Assembly (NCBI RefSeq): GCF_000003605.2
Contig: NW_003108585.1
Location: 211,875 to 249,913 of the forward strand
DNA length: 38,039 bases
Source: Saccoglossus kowalevskii
Lineage: Eukaryota; Hemichordata; Enteropneusta; Harrimaniidae
Reading direction: 5' to 3'
Positions 1 to 11,610 of this stretch are shown here, one piece after another; the stretch's first letter is position 1, and each line of letters starts with the position of its first letter. Below the pieces are notes generated by a model. It saw only the letters and a list, made by a program, of their open reading frames with translations, was not told the origin of the DNA and did no database searches. The position numbers were made by a program, and so were the translations under genes.

Positions 1-2249
1 TGTTAACTCTCAGGGTTTGCTGTTTTTCGTCCTACAGGAAAAACAAAACAAGTATTAAGTAAAAGACGTAAACATGCAGGAAATTTCAAAATTTTAAAGT
101 ATGCATCTCATAAACACCGAACATGCATCACGAATTCAGAAACACGTGCAAATGAGTGAGATAACAGTAAATATAATTGACCTTAGACGAAAATGGCCGA
201 CGAGATCTCGTTGACAAGTCGCGCGACCTTTTCGTCCTCAACGAGATTTCGGCAGCTATTTGCGTGTAAGGCCTAGTAACATAAAACGACTCGAATTCCG
301 AACAGTTCGATACGCGTTACTTATCATCACTGCACAAAGCTGATTTGCATACCACTCATTTGCATGTTCGAACTACAAATCACTGGCGGGTAACACAGTT
401 GTGTTCAAGTCACCAGGTAACTTTAATCAGTATAATAACCCATTCTTGCGCGCTAAAATCTGAATGAAATGTTCGGTAATTAGTTTAAAATATGCATATT
501 TGTGTTAGAAAAGTGTAGTATTCCCAAAGTCACAGCATTAGATTATATAATAAATGACTAACGTTATAATCTGACAATGTGCGTTCTACTATGGCTGTTA
601 GGTGCGGCAAATTCGAACTTGTTCAAGCCAGAAATACTATTAATATTATTCCCAAGAAAACTGGACAAACGGGGATTGTAGGACATTTATTTTAATTTCA
701 AGTTTTATACGTAAACATAACGTTGTTGCTTCCCAGTTTTAGTGTATCACGTGCGCCATTTCACTACAATAACATTACCTTGCAAAACGTAGTCCGCCAT
801 AAAATGGTTCGTATTTACATTTTTACAGAAGTCAGACATTAATAAATAGTTTGGTTGTCACATGCATTTTCCCCACTTTTTGTAGTTTGGTTTCAGGAGA
901 AAAAACTGCGAGATAAAAGCCGTGCGTAGTGAGGTGATTGACGACAAAATTTAAGGCTGCCTGTGGCAGAGATACGATTGTGTAAAGCGCAAAGACCTAT
1001 GGGAAGGAGATTGACAGTGACTTCCACTCAACCATATTTGTTATACAGATGGAATGGATGAAGTGAGAATGTATATTGTAGAACACGTTATTTTCGCTTG
1101 GTGAAAATGAAATCCAACGAATATACCTTATTTCCTATAGTTTACAATCAACTCATAAAAAATCAGTGAAAATAAATTCTATACAAAGCACCCAAAAAAT
1201 GTATTCAGCAAAAAATAATTCCAGCTAAAATAAAGTATTTTACAGTACATGTTCTATAATAACTATTAATATCTTGTAGAATTCTTAGTAGATTTCCGTT
1301 TCGTCATGTGTGTGTGTACGAGTCGTTTTCCCCACGGAAATAGCAATTTTATGCTTGAAAATGCATTGTTTATTTTCAAAAACATTTAAGATACCTTCTC
1401 AGGAAGAACCCTTACCAGATTCCGTGAACACCTAAAATGGAGTGAAGAACACTCCAATGTACAATAAAAGAACCTCCCTCCATAATATAGTACAAAGTAG
1501 CTACAAAATCTATACCTGTATATATATATATGTACAATTAACCTTGTATACTAGTCATAACTAGTTATAATAGTGTTATGTTATTGTAAAATATACATAC
1601 ACGATACGTACCTAAGAATGGTTTACAGCATTGTACAAAGACCGATTTATTTACAAGATCCGATTTATCTGATGAGATTAATCGGTTCAGATAAATCCAA
1701 TTGTTTAAACCGCAGCATCTGATGTTTGATGTTTTTAAAAATCAGACTTACTCGTTTTAGGCTCGAGACTCGACATGATGTACCAAGAAAAAACACACTG
1801 GTGTATAGGAGACCAGAGTGTATTGAAGAAATTCTCCGTCGAGTAAAATTATTACCGATTACTATACCTATTTTAAACAAAAATACAACCCATATCTAAA
1901 TTCCCAAAAACTTGGCCAATTTCTTCCGCACGTCCTTCTCTTTAATAATTAAACATCGTGTGAATAGTTTTAACTAAAAGCCGAGGTTTAACGATGTATA
2001 CACAACTGTGAACCTGCGTTGACTGGTGGGCACGGGCCCGTATATATACCGTCAGCAAAAATGCGATGTGAACTTGGAAACAACGTTAAACATTTCAAAA
2101 GATGTATTCTCATGTTACATCGCGGTTATGAAATTTGTATATCAAAAACTTACATCAATGTATACGCAAGCTAATCAAACGTGTGCAAATATGATTGCAC
2201 ATGATCTGTACAGTGATGATCATGTTAACTAAATCGAGCATGGTGCGAT
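1..2249. other. non-coding stretch, no supported gene
   Basis: AT-rich sequence with scattered poly-A and poly-T runs and a short TA run near 1518-1531. Open frames are short and have no recognisable protein family. The only patch that differs in composition is the small CpG-rich segment near 193-276, listed separately. It would lie downstream of receptor exon 2 for the minus-strand gene, so it may be intron or intergenic DNA. Confidence 0.6.
193..276 (+). other. short CpG-rich open frame with nested palindromes
   Basis: An ATG in a good start context (A at -3, G at +4) opens a 27-codon frame beginning MADEISLTSR and ending in TAG. A GTAAGG that could act as a splice donor lies at 266-271. 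The patch is much more CpG-rich than its surroundings. It holds the palindromes ACGAGATCTCGT (200-211) and GTCGCGCGAC (218-227), plus a 10-base inverted repeat (205-214 with 238-247). The minus strand is also open over 26 codons, which weakens the coding case. It may be a first exon, but could equally be a structured non-coding patch. No protein family is recognised. Confidence 0.15.
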
Positions 2250-2590
2250 GCGAAGAAATCGAAAGTGACGAGATCTGATGATGTCAAAAATGGCGCTGTC
2301 TTTCAGTATCGTAAGTTTGCAGTATCGAAGTTGACAGCGGAGATCTGACGACATCGTAGATGACGAGAACTGCCATAATCAAGTACATGGACTTAAAATA
2401 GACCATTAAGATGATATTAAAAACGGCAACATCTGACTTTTTCGAAAATGGAATTCACTAACGAGATCTGACATATCGGAAATGGCGAGGTCTTGAGATA
2501 TCGCAAGTGGCGTGATCTAACTATATTTACTATAGCAAATTATAAGAATACCGGGAATCGCAAAATCTGACGTTATTGAAATTTCCAAGA
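2250..2590. repeat. decayed ~25-bp minisatellite
   Basis: Imperfect tandem copies of a unit close to GAGATCTGACATATCGAAAA followed by TGGC can be followed through the stretch, for example at 2269, 2341, 2440, 2463 and 2567. Spacing is irregular and many copies are heavily mutated, so this is an old array. The best-preserved copy (2463-2485) matches the core of the 51-bp satellite at the right end of the window at 20 of 22 bases. Confidence 0.6.
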
Positions 2591-4751
2591 ACTGAAAAGA
2601 TGCAAGTCAGAGATTCCTTTTCGTAGCAATATATATTCGCCTATGCATGAAAGCATTCCAACTTAATCTGAATCAGATGAAAAAAAAGCTGTTCAATCTA
2701 TAATATTGCGACTGAAAGCGACAAATGTCTAATACAGGTTGGATACGGTCACCAGAAAACAACTGTACGGATTTAAGAATGTCGTTATCAGGAAACCAGC
2801 TTACAAACTCATACACCCTGATAGTTACTGACATCCCTAATTTATTAACGATAATATTTTCTTAATCTTACCAAACTTAAAGGTCGCGGCTCAAACACTA
2901 ATCACTGGTGGTATTTTTTGAGATAAGTATTTTTTTCCGGGCCCATTAATCAAAAATGATATAAAGTTGAATTAGCAATTAGCCAAGATTACTAAAAATG
3001 TAATTTTTATTCAGTAAACATTCATAACATACAGGTCATTAAAAAATATTAATAAATAATAACAGGGTCAAATCCTTGCTTTATAAAATATTGAGTCGAA
3101 TGGTTTAGCAGCATGCATGTTCAATCAAGGGTATGATTTTGGAAATCCAACGCAATTTGACGAGAGCAAATGAAGACGAAGTTTGTTGCGATAAATGTGA
3201 CGGCGTTTACTAATGCACAATATCTCAACTGCGATGCACGGCACAATATTAGAACTGAGAGTTAGCCGACTAGGCTGGTTGCAGGAAAAAATGATACCAT
3301 CGTGGTAGTGTTAAATTACAGATAATTGCTTATATCGTGACCACACAAATATCACGATCATTTTCATCGAGCACCGCCTGACTAGCTATTAAATGTACCG
3401 ACTAGGACTGAGCACTGTTCTCTACATATTATTTTGCCGTTTAGTGCCCGTACTTAATCGGTCATTGAACAATTTCAACTTTAGCACAGATCGTGATGTT
3501 TTTCTGAAATTGTATCTGTCACGAATTTTTGATTTCATTAATTCATTTCAGTGGATGTGGACACGTGTGTATATAAAAACTATTTTACTGTTTATTGCAC
3601 ATTTTAAAATACCGTTCATTAATCAACATATCAAAAATAGGCCGAACCTATCTCGACTGACAACCCACTTTACGGAAAATCAAGTGAGATAGTGGTTATT
3701 AGATTTCTTCGTCACGACATTACGGTGACTTGTAAATCACAACGCTCGGAAGACACTAACGATCTGTGTTTTTTTTCTAACAAATGATCCGTCTTTATAT
3801 GAGGTTTTAAAGTATTTAAAAAAAAAATAGGCATTTAGTAATATGCCAAATTGAGCATACTGTGAATGGTCTCGTTAGGCTAGACTTCGGTGATGTCAAA
3901 TCTAACTGTCCGTCTGATGACAGTCATTATGCATGCGACACGTTATGTCTCAACAAAAAATAATACTAACAGAATCACCTAACCTATCGGGCATACACTT
4001 CACTATATATATATATTAAAGCATAATTACAATTATAATTAAAAAGTTGAAGAGCACTGATCAAATTTGCGACAACGGTAGTAATATTATTAATAACCGA
4101 TACAACTTGGCACGGATTCTTATAAACCAATAACCTACGGGATTACATATTGTATAGACTGTCGCCACAATAAACACGCCGTGGCTACGACCGTTGATCA
4201 ATTAGTTATACGTGGCGTGGTTTCCGACGATTATTATGACCATAATCCAGAAATCAGCAGTACAAGTCGACTTAATGTAACTATAGACATGAATCTTTGT
4301 GTGAAGATAGGACTGACTTATTGAACTCATCATTAGCATAATGCGAAAAATAGCAATAAATAAATAAATGAATATTCACATATATCACAATAGCTACAAT
4401 TCATGCTGGCATTGCGTGTGGCACACTTCCACACATGTGTCAAGTAACACCTCTCTTGTATTTTACACGAACGAAATTACAGTAATTTAATATAACAATT
4501 ACAGTGCTCTATTGAATTTAGTCTAGCCTTGAGATCAAATTTCACGTTGGATGGTTCCCCTGGGCTGGCCACAATAAATACAATTTAATAACCACGTTAG
4601 ACAAACGTCATTTCTGTGTGATTATGACGAATACTACAGTCTGTGTCGTGCATATTCAATCGGAAAAGCACTGAAGGACTTTAACCCTATTTGTTCATTA
4701 TTATATAATCGTTTATCAACAAATGGTTGTTCTAACATACCTATTATGAGT
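2591..4751. other. non-coding stretch, no supported gene
   Basis: AT-rich sequence with no recognisable exon, RNA gene or tandem array. A 99-codon frame beginning with ATG at 3393 is open on the plus strand. Its translation matches no family I know and its length is within chance expectation. Confidence 0.55.
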
Positions 4752-5242
4752 AAAGGTAACACGATAATCGAGATATCATACTCAATAGGTAAAGACGCGA
4801 CAAGCGAGATTTCACATCTAATTATAAAGGTAACGCGACAAGCGAGATTTCATACCTAAAAGGTAATGCGACAAGCGCGATTTCACTTCTAATTGTAAAG
4901 GTAACGCGACAAGCGAGATTTCATACCTAAAAGGTAATGCGACAAGCGCGATTTCACTTCTAATTGTAAAGGTAACACGACAAGCGAGATTTCATACCTA
5001 AAAGGTAATGCGCAAGCGAGATTTCACATCTAATTGTAAAGGTAACGCGACAAGCAAGATTTCATACCTAAAAGGTAATGCGACAAGCGAGATTTCACAT
5101 CTAATTGTAAAGGTAACGCGACAAGCGAGATTTCATACCTAAAAGGCAACGCGACAAGCGCGATTTCACTTCTAATTGTAAAGGTAACGCGACAAGCGAG
5201 ATTTCACACCTAATTGCAAAAGTAACGCGACAAGCGAGATCT
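4752..5242. repeat. 71-bp dimeric minisatellite (33 + 38 bp half-units)
   Basis: Two related half-units alternate. One is 33 bp and begins AAAGGTAACGCGACAAGCGA; the other is 38 bp, begins AAAGGTAATGCGACAAGCG, and carries the extra CTAATTGT ending. Starts of the first half-unit at 4826, 4897, 4968, 5038, 5109 and 5180 are 71, 71, 70, 71 and 71 bp apart. The first copy (4752) and the last (to 5242) are more diverged. The array is CpG-rich (GCGACAAGCG) in an AT-rich setting. The period is not a multiple of three, and no long frame crosses it. Confidence 0.95.
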
Positions 5243-5403
5243 TCCTAATCACTCATGATTGTTTTAACTCACCGCTGCCAGAAACGCAACATGTATCTAT
5301 GATAACGTATACATATTTTTTGAAAGCATAATTGTTGGAGAACATAGATTAAGACATTTTGTGCCATTGCTTGATTAATTATGTGTTGGATTAATTAGGG
5401 ACT

Positions 5404-5421
5404 TTTCTGTCATGACAGAAA
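5404..5421. repeat. perfect 18-bp palindrome
   Basis: TTTCTGTCATGACAGAAA is its own reverse complement. About 50 bases further on, TGTCATAGA (5469-5477) and TCTATGACA (5485-5493) form a second short inverted repeat. This could be a dimeric protein-binding site or chance; nothing else shows a function. Confidence 0.6.
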
Positions 5422-6138
5422 TAACAAATGAACAAACTCACTAAGACCGAGTAAGATTGATAGTTGTCTGTCATAGACTTTGTATCTATGACAACAGATG
5501 AGTGGGTTGATGTTTTAACCGGGAAATTTAGTCTCGCTTTTATTGCTAACACACTGGCGGTGGTAACTTTCGCTAAACGTCAGCGATGCGTGTTGCGAAA
5601 TAATGATGTAAAATAATTCCATTCCTGACGTCAACTGACATTTAAAAATAACAATACTAAAATATGTAAATTAAGCCACCTTATGTCAATTACCTGGTAA
5701 ACACATTTTTGTGCGTTCCATTTCGATTTGATGTTTGAACTGTTGACAGTCAACGAACGTGCACCAATCTAACGCATCTTAACCTTTCGACTTTATCTTA
5801 TTAATTATGCAAACACGACTCATTTGCAAATGTCACATATATCGTGTTCATCGTTGTGTCTGGTGAGAGCGGCGATTAGCTGTGTGCAATTTTATAGACT
5901 TTCCTTATCAACTGTTGTTTCTAAAGATAGCGCTGCTTGTCATGTGACAGTTTCATTTTACGACATTTCTCTGATTCGATATTATCGGAAAAAAACATTT
6001 CTAAATTAGATATTCCATAAAATTCCCATGATTTTTCTAATTTTAATAAAATTTAAAATTACGGCGTTTACAATATTTTTGCCAACTAAAACAGTAAACA
6101 GTATTGATTAAATGAAACAAATTCAAATTTATAAATTG

Positions 6139-6216
6139 ACAGAAATTCTACGTGATAGTAATACCATGGAGGTAAAAGACTGTTTTTCACCTCCTTGGTA
6201 TTACTATCATTTCTGT
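6139..6216. repeat. long hairpin / inverted repeat
   Basis: The left arm GATAGTAATACCATGGAGGT (from 6154) pairs with the right arm ACCTCCTTGGTATTACTATC (6189-6208). There is one mismatch, a one-base offset beside it, and a loop of under ten bases. Outside a 7-base bulge on the left (TCTACGT), ACAGAAAT and ATTTCTGT extend the stem. The arms are about 30 bp. The small loop makes a foldback-transposon remnant or a cruciform more likely than a standard microRNA precursor. Confidence 0.7.
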
Positions 6217-6674
6217 GTATGTTTAAGTGCAAAACGAAAACGCGACTACGTCCGTATACCGTCTCTGTAATCCCCAGTGTATTTATGCGTGACATGATTG
6301 TGCTTTTATGAATCGCATCATCACAGTGTGCTTATCCATATCGTGACGATACTTGTCAAAACAAACTAAGGGAAATTGAAAGCCCGAGACGGCAGATAGC
6401 TTGTTATTTCTATGCAGTGTATGTTAATCGCTGCGCACTGTGCTTAGAATTGAATGATTTGCTCACTACGTCTTTATGATTATCACCGTTGATTGATTAC
6501 TGATATCGTCTCCGTGATTACACAAGCATACAATGAGTGCCAGTTGTCTGAGGTTTGACCGGATTGCCTTTGCCGTAACATCCACTATACTGCGCGATGG
6601 TTACTTTGAATATGCCGTCAGTGCAAATGTACATTTCACGAAATCTGACATTTGTATAGACGTTTTATCTATTG

Positions 6675-6686
6675 CCCCCCCCCCCC
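6675..6686 (+). repeat. C12 homopolymer
   Basis: Twelve consecutive C residues in an AT-rich setting. It is a simple repeat and a likely site of length polymorphism or sequencing error. Confidence 0.9.
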
Positions 6687-9600
6687 TCACGTAATTCCCA
6701 TACTCCATAGTAAACACTTAAAACACAGGGTTATCATTACATATAGAGATCTTGTATTCAAATTTGAAAATACCCCCAAAAAATGTTTCTAAGAGGTAAA
6801 CAGGCAACTCTGTGATGTTTATCGGCATATCAAAACAGTTACTAGTTTATCATTAACACCTCATCCACCAATATAAAACTCATATATAAGATAATAACTC
6901 TGAGTAGTTGTCAGCATATTTATAATAATATCGGTTTAATCGTAGGAACAATCGATTCAATCAATAATCGTGACCCCCCCCAAAAAAAGAATGTTTTGAC
7001 GGTAAACATAGCAGTAATCGCGCCCAGATTTACCTAAACGTGCAGATAATTTAAAGCGCATGCGCCCTGGTGCCCCCACTTCCATCCAACCAATACAGTA
7101 ACTGTTAGATTTACAATAAACAGTTGTTTTTACAGTAGTGAGAATTAAATAAATTCGCGCTTCGAAACAAGTTCAATTGTACTAGCCTGAATCCGTTTCC
7201 ATGGTAACCATTACTGAAATATAATTGTTATTCCGCCAGGTTATATACAAACATATGTAAAACTCCATGTTAAAATATGCGTCTGCCTTCGAATTGTGTC
7301 ACTAAAATGTCAATTTTAAACTGTTAGAAACAACTTGATAATCGGCGGTGTGGTGGTTAGACTGGGCAATCCTTTCCTTCATTTGGTTATGAGCTCGTGT
7401 TTTTTGTTTTGTTAAAAAGGTGTTACTGTGATTTTAGTTTTGTTTCTGTATATCAAATGTATGGAAAATTCATTACAAATGTTTTTTTTTCTCTTTTAAT
7501 CTCCCGTATTGTTTTTCTAAAACGTTCTCGGTGCAGATTTATGTATAAAAATAAAGCATCGCCCACCAACGTTTTCAATGACCACCCACTCATTATGGTA
7601 GAATATGAAGACCACATAGCTACCCGAATATTCATCTCAATTAATGGAATAGTATGTGGCGTATGTGAATAATATTCCAACAATTCCACCGCGACGTGTG
7701 CTTACGGTATATACTTATATTATTTTTGAAGCACATATAGCAAATATACAAACTACTAGTATATTTGTTTTTATAACCATACGAAAACGATTTACAGCAC
7801 GTATAAATACCAACCAATACACGACATAAAGAAAAATCGCTGAAATATATATATAACTCGGAAATTTGTAGTCAATTGACGTAATGACTAACTGAGAAAG
7901 AATTGTCAATGGTGAAATATATTACACACAAAGAACAACAATTTCAGTCATACCCATCCATCTCAGTCTACATGGTTGCCATAGAGATATATCTGGTTAG
8001 AACTGGTTTGACCATATGAATGTATTGATAAACCGGGGCGTACGTTAAGTTGACGTTAGGCAACAAGGCATGTTGACACGTCAGCAAAGGTCTAATACGT
8101 AGCTGCTAATATTTAATTAAAACATCTTGGTACATTTGTTCCAATCTGCTCAGAGAAAGGCTTACACATTTGACACGTAATATCAGTGGCCGTATAAATA
8201 AATACGTGTACCTATGCTTGAAAAAACCCCCACAACTTTCGCGTTATTTATGTTTCCGTATACATGATGACTTCACACAAACGGCGGTAATTGCAATTAG
8301 CAAAAGTCACTGGCCCCACAAATGGACAAACAATTTCATTCGTAACAGGTGGAAATAATTACGGTAGAACATGGATTTGATGATGCATGAACAGTTGAGC
8401 AACCAACACAACTTCGTAACCAAAGACTAAAAATTTATCTACAAATGTAATCAGGAACTTTAAACGTGGAAAAAAGAAGCTTTACGCTCCGAAATATGTT
8501 CGGAAATATTTTTTTTTTTACTTTATCAAAATGTTAGTTAACCAAGACGGAATTGAGCGACTCCAACGATGACCCGATTCACCACAATTGATAGAATGCA
8601 GTAAATCACCCCCTGTGTTCATCTGGCATTTTCGTAAAGAGCATAAAATTGAAGCCGTAAAACCGATCTCCATATTTATATACTGCACCCTTATTTGAAT
8701 AGACGTGCCTATCAAAAAACAAAAAAGTCCAGAAAGCTGTGTGCTCGAATATTCATTTATTCTTCTACCATCGTCTATTACTCTTCACGAATTAAAATTT
8801 AATGGCACGACAATTTGTATTCAACGACTTAAAAGAATCTGTCCATATTAAGCCAAATACTCTGGGTCATGTCTCACGAGACACCGAGCAATTAACACTA
8901 CCTGTCATATTGCATACATTTCCTCGGTATTAGCGCTCTTTGTGAGGTTGCAGTGGGCATTGAAAAGACTGCACCTACTCGTCAGAAATGCTAATAAAAA
9001 CACGGCATGTGCCTAATGACTTGTAAATGGCAACAATTGTTTAACCCTTTCAGTAGAATTAATATTATCTATCGATCACTATTTACTGGGATTTAACAAA
9101 AAAAAGGATAACCATATTGTTAACACATAATCTGATCAATCACACTTCGCTCGGGGTTGAAGCTTATACGTCATTTGACACCGTATTTATCACTTCCATC
9201 CCGTATTGTAGACTGATATCTTTACGTGTACAGTCAGGCAAGCTGCACGATGCACTGTGTGCTAAAGAGCTGAGAACAGCGTGTTTGTCGACTTCATATT
9301 TAAATGCTCGCTAGTAACTAACTAGTTCATACATATCTCGAAAATCAACACTTAATCGACACTAGCGTAGAGTTAATTGGAGTGGGCGTTTAACCTTGAA
9401 TAGAATAACATTGGTAATCCGGGTTCTTTATGCCAGTAACACTTCCTGATTGTGTAAACACCTAGTGTAATATTTTACAGAGCATCCGTGTTTATTATAA
9501 ACTGAAATCATCATATGATATATAATGTGAAGGTGTATTCTGCTGCATATAGCATGTTGATATACATATTCGGCAAAGATTTGTGCATGCGCATGCGCGT

Positions 9601-9779
9601 TGAATACAACTACTAAACATTAATTTTAGATAAATCATCCTTGATTTCTACGAAAAAATAGAAGACACATGTGAAAAACAGAAAAACAAATCAGATGAAC
9701 TGTAAATTGGTAATACAGATAGAAAATTGTTGAAATGTGAGCACAAAGACAGTGATTACGGTTGGACATCACGCACATA

Positions 9780-10110
9780 TACATGTTGAAATACAAGCTT
9801 ATCACATGATTCTATGTTGTAATATAGGTGTAGCACATTGATTTATGTTGCACGAAGAATGTATCACATAGATCTATGTTGGAAGCCAATTCATCACATC
9901 AATCTATGTTGTACAAGAAACGTTGTACACGGATTTATGTTGTAAGCCGAGTGTAGCACATATATCTATGTTACGCGTCAAATGTTGCACATAAATCTAT
10001 GTTACAAGCCAAGTGTAGCACATGTATTCGTGTGTAATCGAATACAGCACATGTATGTTGTAAACTAGGGTAGCGCATGGATCTATGTTGTAAAACGAAT
10101 GTTACTTATG
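9780..10110. repeat. degenerate ~31-bp minisatellite
   Basis: Copies close to ATGTTGTAAGCCAAGTGTAG followed by CACATAGATCT repeat with starts of ATGTT at about 9783, 9814, 9845, 9876, 9906, 9937, 9966 and 9997, that is every 29-31 bp. Copies diverge further right and fade out near 10110. There is no coding signal. Confidence 0.85.
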
Positions 10111-10910
10111 GATCTGCTATAAATTCTGGAATGGATATATGTATTATGTGTAACACAGATATATTTTGTAAGACGTTTAACACTGAAGTGGAACTGGACC
10201 ATTAATCAACTTCCGGTATTGGTAAATTGGAAAATTTGTTTTTGTTTCTCTGAAAATCCTCTATGTGTCTTGGGATGTGTGAAAAGTGTTTAGTCCAATG
10301 AATGATTTACATTTTACTGGTATTTGTAATATGTCAAAAAAGTACTTTAGTTCTTACTTTTGAACTGGTGTGCAAAATTTCACTGATATTAATGCACTAA
10401 CATTGCGATGAACATTTAATGAATATTTCGCGTTATCAATATTATCAAGCGTTAACACTGTCGCATATGAAAATGTGTGCCATATTTGTATTGTGGGATG
10501 TACGCACCAAATGAGATAACATTTAACAACTTTCAATTAAAATACGCCGTAAACGTTATGGTATAACGTTACGCGGGAAAGGAATGTTCATTGTATTATT
10601 TATTTGTGCAATATACATCACCACTCATAGACTGTACATTTCACGCATCGTCTGCTTTGTTTTGACTGAACTCGTCATAAATATATTACAATATATATCT
10701 TGATATTCTAATCGGAATTGACAGTTGTAACAAGTCTAATTAATAAAATAGGTCAATTGTAATATTTCGTGTGTTCTGTTTGTCTGTTAATTTAATTATC
10801 AATAAAACTTGTACTGTGAGATTACGTATACTTGTGTGGCTATTGTGTGTATACATAGGCAATGAGCTCGATGGATACATAGAGGTATGTGACCTGCTGA
10901 CGTCGCTGTT
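10111..10910. other. non-coding stretch, nothing recognised
   Basis: AT-rich spacer between two tandem arrays. It holds a small inverted repeat (AACGTTAT / ATAACGTT near 10554-10572) but no exon or RNA gene that I can recognise. Confidence 0.6.
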
Positions 10911-11610
10911 ATGTCGCCATGTTAGTATGTTTCCATATTAGCATGTTTCCATGTTAGTATGTTCCCATATTAGCATGTTTCCATGTTGGTATGTTTCCAT
11001 GTTAGTATGTTTCCATATTAACATGTTTCCATGTTAGTATGTTCCCATATTAGCATGTTTCCATGTTAGTATGTTTCCATATTAGCATGTTTCCATGTTA
11101 GTATGTTCCCATATTAGCATGTTTCCATGTTAGTATGTTCCCATATTAGCATGTTTCCATGTTGCTATGTTTCCATATTAGCATGTGTCCATGTTGCTAT
11201 GTTTCCATGTTAGTATGTTTCCATATTAACATGTTTCCATGTTAGTATGTTTCCATATTAGCATGTTTCCATATTAGTATGTTTCCATGTTAGTATGTTT
11301 CCATATTAGTATGTTTCCATATTAGTATGTTTCCATATTAGTATGTTTCCATGTTGGTATGTTTCCTGTAGTATGTTTCCATATTAGTATGTTGCAACTA
11401 TTGTATATGTCAATGTTTGTATGCTATATTAGTTATATTAGTATGTTACTATGTCGTTATGTCCTGTTAGTATTTAGTGTTATATTAGTATTTAGCAATG
11501 CTTGTATTTCTATGTTATAATACTATGTTGTAGAATGTGTGTATATTATTATGTCGCTATATTAGTACATTGATACGTATGAATGTTTCTATGTTTGTAT
11601 GTTTTGTTAA
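10911..11610. repeat. 16-bp minisatellite with 32-bp dimeric order
   Basis: About 30 head-to-tail copies of a 16-bp unit run from 10911 to about 11395. In the left part two versions alternate, ATGTTTCCATGTTAGT and ATGTTCCCATATTAGC, giving a 32-bp higher-order unit. In the right part (about 11233-11395) the copies are more uniform and end in ATATTAGT. From 11396 to about 11610 the motif decays into scattered TATGTT and ATTAGT words. The 16-bp period is not a multiple of three, and no long frames arise here. Confidence 0.95.

Larger units (their letters stand above)
5243..9779. other. non-coding stretch with small palindromes and a poly-C tract
   Basis: No exon is recognised. It contains an 18-bp palindrome (5404-5421), a long hairpin (6139-6216), a C12 tract (6675-6686), a C8 tract near 6974, a palindrome GCGCATGCGC (7056-7065) and an NRF1-like site at 9588-9599. 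The open frames at 7397-7672 (+), 7715-7909 (-) and 8518-8715 (-) have no convincing homology. Confidence 0.55.

Noticed and set aside
4752-5242. CRISPR-like appearance of regularly spaced repeats
   Set aside because: The intervening segments are themselves repeated copies, not unique spacers, and the setting is a eukaryotic genome.
8518-8715. Minus-strand frame with IPSWLTNIL, considered as the post-M3 segment of the receptor-like gene
   Set aside because: Only a few residues fit, there is no M3 helix before it, and no splice sites support it.
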